DNA of 24,312 nucleotides, taken from CALSMU01 sp963926405. Lineage in GTDB: Bacteria; Bacteroidota; Bacteroidia; Flavobacteriales_D; Parvicellaceae. The position numbers and the translations under genes are program-made. The notes under the pieces were generated by a model, which was not told the origin of the DNA, did no database searches, and saw only the letters and a list, made by a program, of their open reading frames with translations. Location of the stretch: NCBI GenBank assembly GCA_963926405.1, contig CAWUXI010000007.1, positions 1 to 24,312 of the forward strand. The letters run 5' to 3'. Every line of letters starts with the position of its first letter. Within the stretch, counting starts at the first letter, position 1. Below, in pieces: positions 1-8,372 of the stretch.

Positions 1-17
1 TGGACATTGATTATCCT

Positions 18-458
18 TTATTTTGTAGGTATTACTTCAGGTTTTAAAGGGGATGCGTTTTCAGAAGCTATTACTTCTCCTTTTATTTTAAGGTTGCTAA
101 TACTCGGTTCAGTGTTAGCTGTAATAGTAACTCCTTTATCGAATGTTCCAACTCTTTTTGTGTCATAGCTAACAATTATAGTTGACACGGCTCCTGGTTG
201 AATAGGTTCTCTAGACCATTCTGGAACCGTGCATCCACAGGTTCCCTTTGCTAGTTTAATTAATAAGGGCGCTGTTCCGGTATTTGTGAATTTAAATTCA
301 TATTCACCATTTCCGTATTGATCTACGACACCATAATCATGCAGTGTTTTTTCAAATGTAATTTCGGGCGTTCCTATTTGTATATCGCCTTGGCAATAAA
401 CGGAGTTTGCAAATATACCTGATAGGAAAAAAGTTAATGTTAAAAATGTGTTTTTCAT
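18..458 (-). CDS. Exported DUF1573 domain protein (copy 1)
   Basis: A 146-residue protein with an N-terminal signal peptide (about residues 1-22, ending ...SVYCQ), so it is probably periplasmic. The rest is one DUF1573 domain, an immunoglobulin/ASH-like beta-sandwich common in Bacteroidota. Visible family marks are HDYGVV near the start of the domain, FTNTGTAPL, and the cysteine pair in GTCGCTVPEW, followed by REPIQPG and VSYDTKR. The molecular role of the family is not known. It resembles the copy at 1043-1513 closely along its whole length and the copy at 595-972 much less, so the three look like old and newer tandem duplicates. It is probably transcribed on its own: a -7-like element lies 25 bases upstream of the start and no gene overlaps it. 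Complete at both ends; the domain call is firm, function unknown. Confidence 0.9.
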   Translation of the reverse strand: MKNTFLTLTFFLSGIFANSVYCQGDIQIGTPEITFEKTLHDYGVVDQYGNGEYEFKFTNTGTAPLLIKLAKGTCGCTVPEWSREPIQPGAVSTIIVSYDTKRVGTFDKGVTITANTEPSISNLKIKGEVIASENASPLKPEVIPTK

Positions 459-483
459 ATTTATTTTATGATTAAGTGAGAAA

Positions 484-491
484 CAAATATA
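484..491 (-). promoter_or_regulatory. Bacteroidota -7 promoter element upstream of DUF1573 copy 1
   Basis: On the minus strand this reads TATATTTG, a full match to the Bacteroidota consensus TAnnTTTG, 25 bases upstream of the start codon at 458. No TTG at the expected -33 spacing was found, so this rests on the -7 box and its position only. Confidence 0.4.
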
Positions 492-594
492 TGTATGATT
501 AATGCTGTTTGTTAGTGTTTAACATACAGCTAACAGAACATTAACATATCTATAAGAATCCATTAACAAGTCTTTAACAGAAAGAGGGGAGCGC

Positions 595-972
595 CTAATG
601 CTTTTCGTTTACAACCATTACTTTAAAACGAACAATGCTTGTGGGGTTTTCTGCATTACTGGAAATTACCAGCGTTCTATTTTGCCATTCATATTTTTTG
701 TTGGTATCAAAAGTAACATGAATCACACCTTTTTCACCAGGTAAAATGGGTGCGTTTGGATAAGTAAATTTCGTACATGTACAAGTAACTTTTATTCCTT
801 CAATCATTAACGGTTCGTTTCCAGTGTTTGTAAAAGAATAGTCATGTTCTAGTAAAACGCCCTCATTTGTTTTTGGAAACTTGTGGGTTTTTTCTTCAAA
901 CGTAATCTTTGCTTGACTAATTCCGTTAATGGAAAATAATAATAATAATAGGATGGCCAAAATCAGTTTCAT
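595..972 (-). CDS. Exported DUF1573 domain protein (copy 2, divergent)
   Basis: A 125-residue protein with a clear signal peptide (MKLILAILLLLLFSINGISQ) and one DUF1573 domain. Family marks are FEEKTHKFPK, YSFTNTGNEPL, a cysteine pair in VTCTCTKFTYP and VTFDTNKK. Compared with its two neighbours it lacks the GCTVPEW form of the cysteine motif (VTCTCT here) and has no proline-rich tail after the domain. It lies between the two more similar copies, on the same strand, but is separated from the upstream copy by a terminator hairpin. Probably periplasmic; function unknown. No -7 element was recognised in the short gap upstream. Confidence 0.88.
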   Translation of the reverse strand: MKLILAILLLLLFSINGISQAKITFEEKTHKFPKTNEGVLLEHDYSFTNTGNEPLMIEGIKVTCTCTKFTYPNAPILPGEKGVIHVTFDTNKKYEWQNRTLVISSNAENPTSIVRFKVMVVNEKH

Positions 973-992
973 AATCTAAATTTCAGGTAAAA

Positions 993-1023
993 AAAAACTC
1001 CGATTGTTATAATCGGAGTTTTT
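993..1023 (-). terminator. Rho-independent terminator after DUF1573 copy 3
   Basis: A perfect 13-bp inverted repeat (arms 993-1005 and 1011-1023, core ACTCCGATT / AATCGGAGT, five-base loop) with A/T tracts on both sides, so it can work in either direction. It lies 20 bases past the stop of the 1043-1513 gene on the minus strand and separates that gene from the next DUF1573 copy. Confidence 0.85.
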
Positions 1024-1042
1024 AAATAGTGTATTAATTTAA

Positions 1043-1513
1043 TTACCCTTTAGTTGCAGGACCATCAACAGGTTTGATAGGTGTTGCACCAGCAGCTGGA
1101 GCTTTAACTTCCCCTTTAATTCTAATAATTTTAGTAGAAGTTTCTCCGTTTGAAGTAATTGTTACAGATTTATTAATTAAACCGATTCTCTTCGTATCAT
1201 ATTTTACTTTGATAGCAGAAGAAGCACCTGGTGCGATAGGCTCACGCGGCCATTCTGGTACAGTACATCCACAAGATCCTCTAGCGTTAGTAATTAATAA
1301 TGGCTCTGTTCCGGTGTTTGTAAATACAAATTCACATTGTCCGTTACCATTCTGCTCCATAACACCATAGTCATGTACTTCTTTTTCGAAACTAATTTCG
1401 GCACCACCAATTTGGATAGCTAATGAAGTAGGTGCAGTCGTAGCTTGAGCATTAACGTTGAATGCCATTACTGCTAAAAACATCATTCCAAATGTTAAGA
1501 TTGCTTTTTTCAT
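1043..1513 (-). CDS. Exported DUF1573 domain protein (copy 3)
   Basis: A 156-residue protein with a signal peptide (about residues 1-22, ending FNVNAQA) and one DUF1573 domain. It shares with copy 1 the strings EVHDYGVM/LHDYGVV, GNGxxEFxFTNTGTxPLLI, SCGCTVPEW and REPI.PGA, which makes these two recent paralogues. It carries an alanine/proline-rich tail (KAPAAGATPIKP) after the domain. The gene ends in its own strong hairpin terminator and has a -7-like box 43 bases upstream, so it is probably a single-gene transcript. Predicted periplasmic; biochemical role unknown. Confidence 0.9.
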   Translation of the reverse strand: MKKAILTFGMMFLAVMAFNVNAQATTAPTSLAIQIGGAEISFEKEVHDYGVMEQNGNGQCEFVFTNTGTEPLLITNARGSCGCTVPEWPREPIAPGASSAIKVKYDTKRIGLINKSVTITSNGETSTKIIRIKGEVKAPAAGATPIKPVDGPATKG

Positions 1514-1556
1514 AATTGTAATTTTATTTATTGTTTAATTTTTAATTTCCTGACTA

Positions 1557-1564
1557 CAAATATA
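1557..1564 (-). promoter_or_regulatory. Bacteroidota -7 promoter element upstream of DUF1573 copy 3
   Basis: Minus-strand TATATTTG (match to TAnnTTTG), 43 bases upstream of the start at 1513. It is the same octamer as the one before copy 1, as expected if the promoter was duplicated with the gene. No good -33 TTG was seen. Confidence 0.4.
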
Positions 1565-1618
1565 ATCTGGATTCTCTCACTTATATATTCTTTAACACTT
1601 CGTTAACAAGTAAATTAA

Positions 1619-3064
1619 CTAGTGTGTATCCTCTTTTTTCTTTTCTTCTTCTTCCGGCTCCTCATAATCAAGATCGATACTTAATTTATGTTCTAAAATT
1701 TTCGCCAGATTTTTTGCGTCTAATTTTTTCGCTCTAATTACTTTATCTTTATCTAAAAGGTAGATTTGCGGTGTACTGAAAATGTCATACGTCTTTCTAA
1801 AGTTTAAACTTTGTAAATCTGTTACTCTTAGTTCGTTTAGGTATTTTACTGCATTTTCGTTCGCATCTGGAAAATCTGAAATATTTATCCAAGGAAGGTT
1901 ATTCTCTTTAATAAATTTCTTCCATCCTTTATTTTCAAGACTGGTTCCAACAGCAACAAATTCAATACTGATGTTTTTTTCTTTTAATTCATTGTACAAT
2001 TTAATAAGCTTTGGCATTTCTTTCTTGCAATGGCCGCAATCATCTGCCCAAAAGATAAGAGCAGTATAATCAGTTTTGACTTGTGTGTAAAAATCAACCC
2101 ATTTTTTCTCACTTGTGTCCGCTAGAATTACTCTGGGTGCCGGCTGACCAACTCTTAATGGACCTATTGCATCTTTTCTTTCGCACAACTCTTTTAACTT
2201 GTCTGGGTCTAACCAGTAAGCTCTAGATTTATCAGGAGGACAATAGTAAGAATCTGCCATACAGTAGAAAACTGCATCCATTCCCATAATTTTTGAAGTT
2301 TCGTATTTATAAGTTATAAAATGAACTACGTATTTAAACATTTCAGATCCGTTTTCAATCTGCTTAATTAATTCATGTGCATTTACACAGATAGTATCCG
2401 CTTGTTGCAATAACATTTTTTCAAAGTAGAACTGTAATTTGTTTTTGAATGCAGGGTAATGAACCAACCTTTTGTCAGATAAATCAACATTATCCCAATA
2501 ATGAGCTTTGTAGTATTTGTATCGTAAAGTGTCATTTTTTATTATGGCCTCAGGAATGATGGGATCAATTGACATGTTAATTAACTTACCCACAAGTAAA
2601 TCTTTGTTTTCAACAACCAATTTATTTTGATAATCTTTTACTTCTTTGTCTAACCTAGACATGATTTCTTTATCTTCTTTTTTGTCTTTTGCTTCATTTT
2701 TCTTGTCATTAATAAATTTGATGTAATCGTAAAATATTTTATTATTTACCGATTTTTTAACTTTCATGTTTGTAATGAAGTTATCTATTGAAGTCTCCAT
2801 TTCAATCTCTTTGTCAGCTAAAATTACTTCAAACCATTTTGGGCCTGGGCAGATTACTGTATAAACACCTTCATCAAATTGTTTTTCAAACTCAATAACT
2901 CCATTTTTTGATTCAGCCGTATCCGCATAATATAACTTATCGCCTAAATATCTTGCAAGAAAGATTGTGGTGTCTTTTAATCCATTTACCTTAAATTTTA
3001 GGTTGTATTGAGCATTTGCTCCAATAACTGAAAAAAGAATAAATAGTAATAATAACTTCTTCAT
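1619..3064 (-). CDS. Periplasmic thioredoxin-fold (TlpA/DUF5106-type) protein
   Basis: A 481-residue protein with a signal peptide (MKKLLLLFILFSVIGANA). Residues about 20-120 look like the DUF4369-type N-terminal beta domain common in Bacteroidota redox proteins (LKFKVNGLKDTTIFLARYLGDK). A charged helical middle region follows. A C-terminal thioredoxin fold begins near residue 305 (VGQPAPRV). Its active site is WADDCGHCKKEMP, with Cys343 and Cys346 from the codons, and a later cis-proline candidate in FSTPQIYLLD. This points to a membrane- or periplasm-facing thiol-disulfide oxidoreductase of the TlpA/ResA group; the substrate is unknown. The tail is very acidic and lysine-rich (EEPEEEEKKKED). 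It stands alone, between the DUF1573 cluster and the ABC unit, all on the same strand. Confidence 0.88.
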   Translation of the reverse strand: MKKLLLLFILFSVIGANAQYNLKFKVNGLKDTTIFLARYLGDKLYYADTAESKNGVIEFEKQFDEGVYTVICPGPKWFEVILADKEIEMETSIDNFITNMKVKKSVNNKIFYDYIKFINDKKNEAKDKKEDKEIMSRLDKEVKDYQNKLVVENKDLLVGKLINMSIDPIIPEAIIKNDTLRYKYYKAHYWDNVDLSDKRLVHYPAFKNKLQFYFEKMLLQQADTICVNAHELIKQIENGSEMFKYVVHFITYKYETSKIMGMDAVFYCMADSYYCPPDKSRAYWLDPDKLKELCERKDAIGPLRVGQPAPRVILADTSEKKWVDFYTQVKTDYTALIFWADDCGHCKKEMPKLIKLYNELKEKNISIEFVAVGTSLENKGWKKFIKENNLPWINISDFPDANENAVKYLNELRVTDLQSLNFRKTYDIFSTPQIYLLDKDKVIRAKKLDAKNLAKILEHKLSIDLDYEEPEEEEKKKEDTH

Positions 3065-3156
3065 ATTTTAAAAATTTTCTTTTCTAATTCGAAAGTATAA
3101 CAAATGACGCACCAAATAAGTTTTGGATGCTTTTTATATTAAACTTTAACAAAAAA

Positions 3157-4359
3157 TTAAGAATTCGGTTTTGCTAAGTGTTTTACTTTATTGGAAATAT
3201 TAATCCCGGTCAGGAACAAGAATAACAATAAGAAGCCAACACCAAAAAGCAGCGTGTTTAGTGAAATTAGACTAGTTCCTTCCATTCCAACCTCTTTTAA
3301 TAACCAGGCGTTAAACCATAATTTAACAGCTCCAAAGCATAAGAATGAAACTAATCCGACAAGCACAAATACCAATATAAATGATTTGTTTATTTGATTC
3401 GTGATAGTTTTCCATTTATAACCAAGAATTAACAATAACTGTATTTCGTATTTAGATTTTTGAATTAAAATTTGAGAATACAATACAAATAGAAAGGCAG
3501 ATTGAAGAATGATTATTATTCCAATGAGTACGTGGAAATTTAAAAAACCTCGCAGTATTTGCTCCACTTTACCGCCTCTTAATTGCTCACTATTCGTTTC
3601 ATAACCATTATCTTCAATATATTTTTTTAAAGATGGGTCATTGGCGTCTGTAACTTCTACAATTACTCTAAATGTTTCCTGATTTGCAGGGGAACCATAT
3701 TCTATGTTTGCAAAATGCAAGAAACTATTAGGAACTAAAATTGAGTTTATTCGGTCTGAAAAATTGATGACATTCCCATGGTATTCAGCTTTTTTTCCAT
3801 TTCCAGAGACTTCTAGTTGAATGGAAAAAGCTCCAATTATTCCTTTGCTTACTTGCGGTGTCCCAGCTGCTTGTGCTATTCCAAAATTATAAGCGTCTAA
3901 ATAGGTGTTTGGCAAAATAATAGGAACTTGCGTATCTCCTTTTTCCCATCCCCAGTTTTTCGTTTCTGCATCAATGAAATGATCTGGAACCGATTCAAAA
4001 AACGCCAATGATTTCATGGTAGGGAATTTACCCCCTTCCATTCCTAATACCGCCATTACCTCAAAAGTCGCATTTTTAAACGGTGCAATATCTTTTATGA
4101 AATCTTGGGTTTTAATTTCTTCAATTTCATCAGTATCAAAAGCTGTATTGCCTGCAAGTCCAATTGTATTTAGCGTTGAAACATGTTTTTTAAGGACTAA
4201 AAACTCAGAATCAATAACATCAGATTCGTTCTTAAAAATGGTGTCAACATCTGTAAATAATTGAAGCGTTATTAATAAAAGCGTAAAACCCAAAATAGCA
4301 CCCAAAGCGGAAAACGCTAGGGTAAACATATTTTGTTTTTTATTGATTGCTTTTTTCAT
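3157..4359 (-). CDS. FtsX-like ABC transporter permease
   Basis: A 400-residue membrane protein with the layout of MacB/FtsX/LolC-type permeases: one transmembrane helix near the N-terminus (about residues 13-36), a long extracytoplasmic domain (about 37-270), then three more helices toward the C-terminus (starting near FHVLIGIIIILQSAFLF, SFILVFVLVGLVSFL and LLFGVGFLLLFLFL). The stretch KSKYEIQLLLILGYKWKTI between the second and third helices matches the usual coupling region of FtsX-like domains. It follows the ATPase gene at 4372-5013 by 12 bases, so the two form one transporter. Substrate unknown; lipoprotein or peptide export, or a mechanotransmission role, are the usual options for this superfamily. 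Confidence 0.85.
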   Translation of the reverse strand: MKKAINKKQNMFTLAFSALGAILGFTLLLITLQLFTDVDTIFKNESDVIDSEFLVLKKHVSTLNTIGLAGNTAFDTDEIEEIKTQDFIKDIAPFKNATFEVMAVLGMEGGKFPTMKSLAFFESVPDHFIDAETKNWGWEKGDTQVPIILPNTYLDAYNFGIAQAAGTPQVSKGIIGAFSIQLEVSGNGKKAEYHGNVINFSDRINSILVPNSFLHFANIEYGSPANQETFRVIVEVTDANDPSLKKYIEDNGYETNSEQLRGGKVEQILRGFLNFHVLIGIIIILQSAFLFVLYSQILIQKSKYEIQLLLILGYKWKTITNQINKSFILVFVLVGLVSFLCFGAVKLWFNAWLLKEVGMEGTSLISLNTLLFGVGFLLLFLFLTGINISNKVKHLAKPNS

Positions 4360-4371
4360 GATACAGTTTCA

Positions 4372-5013
4372 CTATAAAAAGATAGTAGTTACATTTTTAA
4401 ATTCATAATCATGACCGAGGGTAGCTAAAATATACCCAGCATTATTAGCCTTGCATTCTTTTTCAATTAATCTTTTGGCTATTTCAATATTGGTGTCATC
4501 AATGTTACTAAATGGCTCATCTAATAATAAGAATTCGAATGGTTGAAGTAAACAGCGAATAAGCGCTACTCGCTGCTGCTGTCCTAAAGATAGTTTCCCA
4601 GCTAATTGATGTTTCTTTGAAAGCAGTCCAAATTCATCTAACATTTCTTCGATTTGAGCATCTGACTTATGATTTGTTAGTTTGTTTTTTAAAGTTAAGT
4701 TATCCCAAACAGAGAGGTGATTAAATAATCTTAAGTCCTGCAATAGATAGGAAAGCTTATTCGTTCTTAATTTGGACCAATCCTCTATAGAAGTGTTTTT
4801 TTGGTTTTCTTCATCAATACTTATTGATCCAGAATAATCAGCCCTAAGTCCATAGATATAAGAAAGTAAGGTGCTTTTACCTTTTCCAGAATCAGAAGAT
4901 ATTAAATAGGAAAGATTGGATTCTAATGTATATTCTTTTCCCCATATGCTTTCTGTAGAGAAAGCTTCACCTTTCATGGGATTTGGGACAATATTCTTTA
5001 ATTCTATTTTCAA
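4372..5013 (-). CDS. ABC transporter ATP-binding protein
   Basis: A 213-residue single-domain ATPase of the LolD/MacB/FtsE size class. Visible parts are the Walker A region SSDSGKGKSTLL, Q-loop LLQDLRLF, signature LSLGQQQRVALIR, Walker B FEFLLLDEP and an H-loop histidine in LATLGHD. The P-loop is slightly unusual: the first glycine of GxxxxGK(S/T) is serine here, while the GKGKST core is intact, so activity is still likely. It partners with the permease immediately downstream. The upstream gene, for a T9SS-secreted protein, ends only 16 bases before this start, so the three are likely co-transcribed. Confidence 0.88.
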   Translation of the reverse strand: MKIELKNIVPNPMKGEAFSTESIWGKEYTLESNLSYLISSDSGKGKSTLLSYIYGLRADYSGSISIDEENQKNTSIEDWSKLRTNKLSYLLQDLRLFNHLSVWDNLTLKNKLTNHKSDAQIEEMLDEFGLLSKKHQLAGKLSLGQQQRVALIRCLLQPFEFLLLDEPFSNIDDTNIEIAKRLIEKECKANNAGYILATLGHDYEFKNVTTIFL

Positions 5014-5029
5014 TGAAGCAGATTAGGAA

Positions 5030-5830
5030 TTATTCTACAATCAACTTTTTTGCTATATTATTTCCAATAGTAAGAAAGTAGAAACCTTTAGTGATGCCTT
5101 CCAAATTGATATTGTCAAAAGTAGTGCCGTTTTGAATCAATTTCCCATTAATATCTGATATCGAATAAGAAGTACTTTCGGAAAGACCTTTAATCGTTAT
5201 ATACTCTTTAGCCGGATTCGGATAAAATGAGGTAGTGTTGGGTTCAATATTAGAAATTTCCATAGGACTTTCTGTAAACACTTTGATATTGTCAATTTCT
5301 AAAATAAATTGGTCATAAGCATTATGTCTAAAAGCTAAATAAACAGTTTGACCTGTAATTCCTGCGCTGTCTAATGAAACAGTATAGTTTGTCCAGTATG
5401 ACGGTCCAGCGGAATCAAAAATAACAGGGTTACTCGTAAAATCATTTAGATTGGAATAGGAGAATAAAATTTCAAAATCATCATGATATGATTGATCTTT
5501 TGACTTGCAGTCAAATGAGATGTAATTTCCAAAAGCACCTAATGTAAGTGACGGTAAAACGATGTAATTATCTGCAGTACCAGCAGTTTCAAACCATGAA
5601 GTACTGATTAAAACAGAATCATTTATACCTAAAGTATCATAATCTTCATGCATTGCCCACGAATCTGTAATGAAATTAACAGCAGGGTCGTTGTATGGAA
5701 CAAGGCCATCTCCATCAATTGTTTGCCATCCTGCAGGAAAACCATCATTAAAATCTTCAAATAGGATAGTGGTTTGCGCTAAAATACTGGTAGAGATTAT
5801 TAAAAAAGTGAGCGTAAATAGATTTTTCAT
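5030..5830 (-). CDS. T9SS type A secreted protein with choice-of-anchor/adhesin-like domain
   Basis: I choose the ATG at 5830 (MKNLFTLTFLIISTSILAQ, a good signal peptide) over an in-frame start 48 bases upstream, which would put 16 unrelated residues before it. The mature part starts TTILFEDFNDGFPAGWQ, typical of the choice-of-anchor J / cleaved-adhesin beta-sandwich (FEDF...PxGW opening, then WF.T...DNYIVLPSL, WTNYTVSL and an IDNIKV end). The last 70 residues are a type A sorting domain: FYPNPAKEYITI, YSISDINGKL, ITKGFYFLTI and a KKLIVE end. The protein is therefore exported by T9SS to the surface or medium. It is the first gene of an apparent operon with the ABC ATPase and permease. Ligand unknown. 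Confidence 0.86.
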   Translation of the reverse strand: MKNLFTLTFLIISTSILAQTTILFEDFNDGFPAGWQTIDGDGLVPYNDPAVNFITDSWAMHEDYDTLGINDSVLISTSWFETAGTADNYIVLPSLTLGAFGNYISFDCKSKDQSYHDDFEILFSYSNLNDFTSNPVIFDSAGPSYWTNYTVSLDSAGITGQTVYLAFRHNAYDQFILEIDNIKVFTESPMEISNIEPNTTSFYPNPAKEYITIKGLSESTSYSISDINGKLIQNGTTFDNINLEGITKGFYFLTIGNNIAKKLIVE

Positions 5831-5962
5831 TTTTTTTATTCTGAGCGTAAATGTAGTGAAATAAGGCAATAACGACATACAATAAAATTTATTTTCAAGG
5901 TGATTGAACTTTTTAAAAAGGGTGATGTACCGCTAGGCATAATTAATTAAAAAATAGAAATC

Positions 5963-7672
5963 ATGAAAAAGATAACCGTCACTTTACTCGCTATAATACT
6001 TTCCGGAACTTCAGCTATGGCGGAAGTTGAAAAAAAAGTAAGTTCAAAAATTAATAATGTAACTGTTTTTCTTCAGGGAGCTCAAGTTCAAAGAAAAGGG
6101 AAGTTTAAAATCGATAAAGGTATTACAAAAATTATTTTTGAAGGAATGACCCAGGAATTTGATAAAAATAGTATTCAAGTAAAAGGGACGGGAAGTTTTA
6201 TAATTCTAGATGTTAGTTCAACTATTTTTTATCCCATTCCAAAAGCCTACGTGCCGAATACAATGCCAATGAAAATTAAAATAGAAATTACAAGATTAGA
6301 AGATTCCATCAGTGATTTGAATTGGCTAGCGCAAGAATTAAGAATTGAAGTTGAAGGATATAAATCAGAGAAAAATATGTTATTGACAAGTGGAGTAATC
6401 AAAGGTCAAAACGTAAATGATTCGATAGCGGCTTTGATGGATGCTATGGATTACATGCGTGTAAAATTATTGGAGTTGAATAAATTGATTTTTAAAATTG
6501 AGAAGAAGTTAAATACGGACCAATTACTTCTCACTAAAATGAACGCAAGGTTAAATGAATTAGTAAACTACAATTACAATGTAGGAAACGTTGTTGCACA
6601 ACAGTTGCCTGTGCAGCAAATTATTGTAACTCTTTCTTCGGATGTTGAGACTTACGGGACACTTGAATTTAGTTATATGGTTTCGAGTGCTGGATGGTCT
6701 CCTTCTTACGATTTAAGAGCAGATGATGTTGATTCTCCGGTAAAGTTAACGTACAAGGCTAATGTTTATCAAAATACAGGAATCGACTGGGAGGATGTTG
6801 ATATGACTTTGTCAACAATAAACCCAAACAGAAGTAATGTTAAACCGGTATTGGCAACATGGTATTTAAATTACTATCAGCCAATTGTACAATCTATAGG
6901 GTATTACAATAAAGATTCAAAGGGTAAAATGGCGAAAGAGAGCGCAATGGCTCCAGCAACACTTTCCATGAATGAGATTAATGTATCAACTGATGCTGAT
7001 TTTCAATGGGATGATTTAGAAGAGGCTGAACACATGTCTAATTACACAGAAATGAATAATAACATGGCAATGGTAGAATTCGAATTAAAAATACCGCAGT
7101 CAATTAAATCAGATGGGCAGACGCATTTAATGGCAGTTACTTCTGAGGAGATTGATGCTTCGTTTCAGTATCATATCGTACCAAAATTAGATAAAGACGC
7201 TTTTTTAATGGCAAAATTAAGTGGTTGGGAAGATTTAAACTTACTACCGGCTGTAGCTAATATTTATTACGATGGAACGTATGTTGGTCAAACTAGATTA
7301 AACCCCTCGGTTATGAGCGATACTTTAGAATTGGCGTTGGGAAGAGATAGGGGAATATACTTAACGAGAACGAAAACAATTGACGAAGAAAAAGTGAAAA
7401 AGTTAACAGGTCAAAAAGAGAAAACAGTTACGTATCAATTGGCACTTAAAAATTATAAGTCAACAAGTGTTTCAATAATAGTTGAAGATCAGACTCCAGT
7501 TTCAACTATTGAGGATATTAAAGTTGAAGTCTTAGAGATGGGAATAGCTGATTACAATAAAAAAACAGGAAAACTAGTGTGGAATATAAATCTTGATGCA
7601 AAAGAAACATTGAAGTATGAATTTACTTACCTATTGCGGTATGATAAAGATAAGAGGCTGGCTTTAAATTAG
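5963..7672 (+). CDS. DUF4140/DUF4139 (MuiA-like) exported protein
   Basis: A 569-residue protein with a signal peptide (about residues 1-20, ending SAMA). The N-terminal domain (about 25-125) fits DUF4140: KINNVTVFLQGAQVQRKGKF is characteristic, with IIFEGMTQEFDKNSIQVKG after it. A coiled-coil-like stretch follows (about 100-205). The large C-terminal domain fits DUF4139, with MVSSAGWSPSYDLRADD and YKANVYQNTGIDWEDVDMTLST typical of the family, and ends in an immunoglobulin-like part. The family is often annotated as a mucoidy inhibitor MuiA homologue; the biochemical role is not established. It is divergent from the T9SS gene at 5830 and ends in a strong terminator, so it is probably monocistronic. 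Confidence 0.88.
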   Translation: MKKITVTLLAIILSGTSAMAEVEKKVSSKINNVTVFLQGAQVQRKGKFKIDKGITKIIFEGMTQEFDKNSIQVKGTGSFIILDVSSTIFYPIPKAYVPNTMPMKIKIEITRLEDSISDLNWLAQELRIEVEGYKSEKNMLLTSGVIKGQNVNDSIAALMDAMDYMRVKLLELNKLIFKIEKKLNTDQLLLTKMNARLNELVNYNYNVGNVVAQQLPVQQIIVTLSSDVETYGTLEFSYMVSSAGWSPSYDLRADDVDSPVKLTYKANVYQNTGIDWEDVDMTLSTINPNRSNVKPVLATWYLNYYQPIVQSIGYYNKDSKGKMAKESAMAPATLSMNEINVSTDADFQWDDLEEAEHMSNYTEMNNNMAMVEFELKIPQSIKSDGQTHLMAVTSEEIDASFQYHIVPKLDKDAFLMAKLSGWEDLNLLPAVANIYYDGTYVGQTRLNPSVMSDTLELALGRDRGIYLTRTKTIDEEKVKKLTGQKEKTVTYQLALKNYKSTSVSIIVEDQTPVSTIEDIKVEVLEMGIADYNKKTGKLVWNINLDAKETLKYEFTYLLRYDKDKRLALN

Positions 7673-7688
7673 GATAAAAGCAAATCTG

Positions 7689-7721
7689 AAAAGCGCATGT
7701 ATAACTACATGCGCTTTTTTT
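7689..7721 (+). terminator. Rho-independent terminator after MuiA-like gene
   Basis: A perfect 13-bp stem (arms 7689-7701 and 7706-7718, core AAGCGCATGTA / TACATGCGCTT), a four-base loop TAAC, and a run of T at the 3' side. It lies 16 bases past the stop codon at 7672. Confidence 0.93.
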
Positions 7722-7748
7722 GTGCGAAATATCGTACTATTGTTTTCG

Positions 7749-8315
7749 ATGAAACAGTTTAAGAAATATTTAAGATGGACTTGGATAGTCTTAATATTAA
7801 TAACTGTAACGTTATTTTTAATTTACCCGAATACTTTTACTGCAGACAGTTTAAAAGCGGTATTGAATGATAACAGTGGTCTAATACTGCTTGCTTTTAT
7901 AACGCTATCCTCCATCAGAGCTCTGTTTTTTTTACCCAGTACTTTGTTTGTGCTGATGGGTACGGTGCTATATCCAGATGAACCAGTATTTGTATTAATT
8001 GTTTCAATGATAGGTATTCTTATTGGAGCTTCCTTAGTTTACAAGGCTGCATCTATATTGACTCCTGAACAATTATTTAGAGGTAAGAACTTAACGCGTA
8101 TGGAAGGTGTTCGCAGCAAGATGGAGAAATATGGTTTTTCAATTGTGTTATTTTGGTCCTTTTTTCCTGCTGTCCCAACCGATTTGATTTGTTATGCAGC
8201 TGGCACCATTAAAATGTCATTTTGGAAATTTATTTTAGCTGTGTTCTTGGGCGAAATTATACTCGTGTGCATTTATATATGGTCTGGTAAATCAATGATT
8301 GAACTACTGTTTTAA
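7749..8315 (+). CDS. TVP38/TMEM64 (VTT/DedA-superfamily) membrane protein
   Basis: A 188-residue integral membrane protein. I place the start at the ATG at 7749 (MKQFKKYLRWTW); the frame also has a GTG at 7722, but that overlaps the T-tract of the preceding terminator. A first membrane helix is at about residues 9-27, and the VTT core runs from about 50 to 165. Marks include the re-entrant segment FITLSSIRALFFLPSTLFVLMG, a GASLVYKAAS helix, and FFPAVPTDLICYAAGTIKM, which corresponds to the conserved PxxPxDLxxYxAG motif of TVP38/TMEM64 proteins. The superfamily includes proteins tied to lipid scrambling and membrane homeostasis; the exact role here cannot be said. Confidence 0.85.
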   Translation: MKQFKKYLRWTWIVLILITVTLFLIYPNTFTADSLKAVLNDNSGLILLAFITLSSIRALFFLPSTLFVLMGTVLYPDEPVFVLIVSMIGILIGASLVYKAASILTPEQLFRGKNLTRMEGVRSKMEKYGFSIVLFWSFFPAVPTDLICYAAGTIKMSFWKFILAVFLGEIILVCIYIWSGKSMIELLF

Positions 8316-8360
8316 TGAACCTATTTTGAATAAATGTGTATTTCTAATCAAATAATTTTA

Positions 8361-8368
8361 TAAATTTG
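8361..8368 (+). promoter_or_regulatory. Bacteroidota -7 element very close to clpS
   Basis: TAAATTTG matches TAnnTTTG exactly. It ends only 4 bases before the first candidate ATG of clpS (8373), so a transcript starting about 7 bases after the box would begin at or just past that ATG. The second ATG (8382) may then be the real start, on a nearly leaderless mRNA. No -33 TTG at the right spacing was found. Confidence 0.35.
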
Positions 8369-8372
8369 GAAT

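Noticed and set aside
1074..1370. 98-codon plus-strand frame opposite the DUF1573 gene, and similar antisense frames elsewhere
   Set aside because: They mirror well-supported genes on the other strand and show no family motifs of their own.
5831..5878. 16-residue extension of the T9SS protein at 5030-5830
   Set aside because: MKNLFTLTFL at 5830 is a standard signal peptide start; the extension does not resemble one.
7722..7748. GTG start that would lengthen the VTT membrane protein by nine residues
   Set aside because: It overlaps the end of the preceding terminator; the ATG at 7749 begins the normal basic-then-hydrophobic N-terminus.
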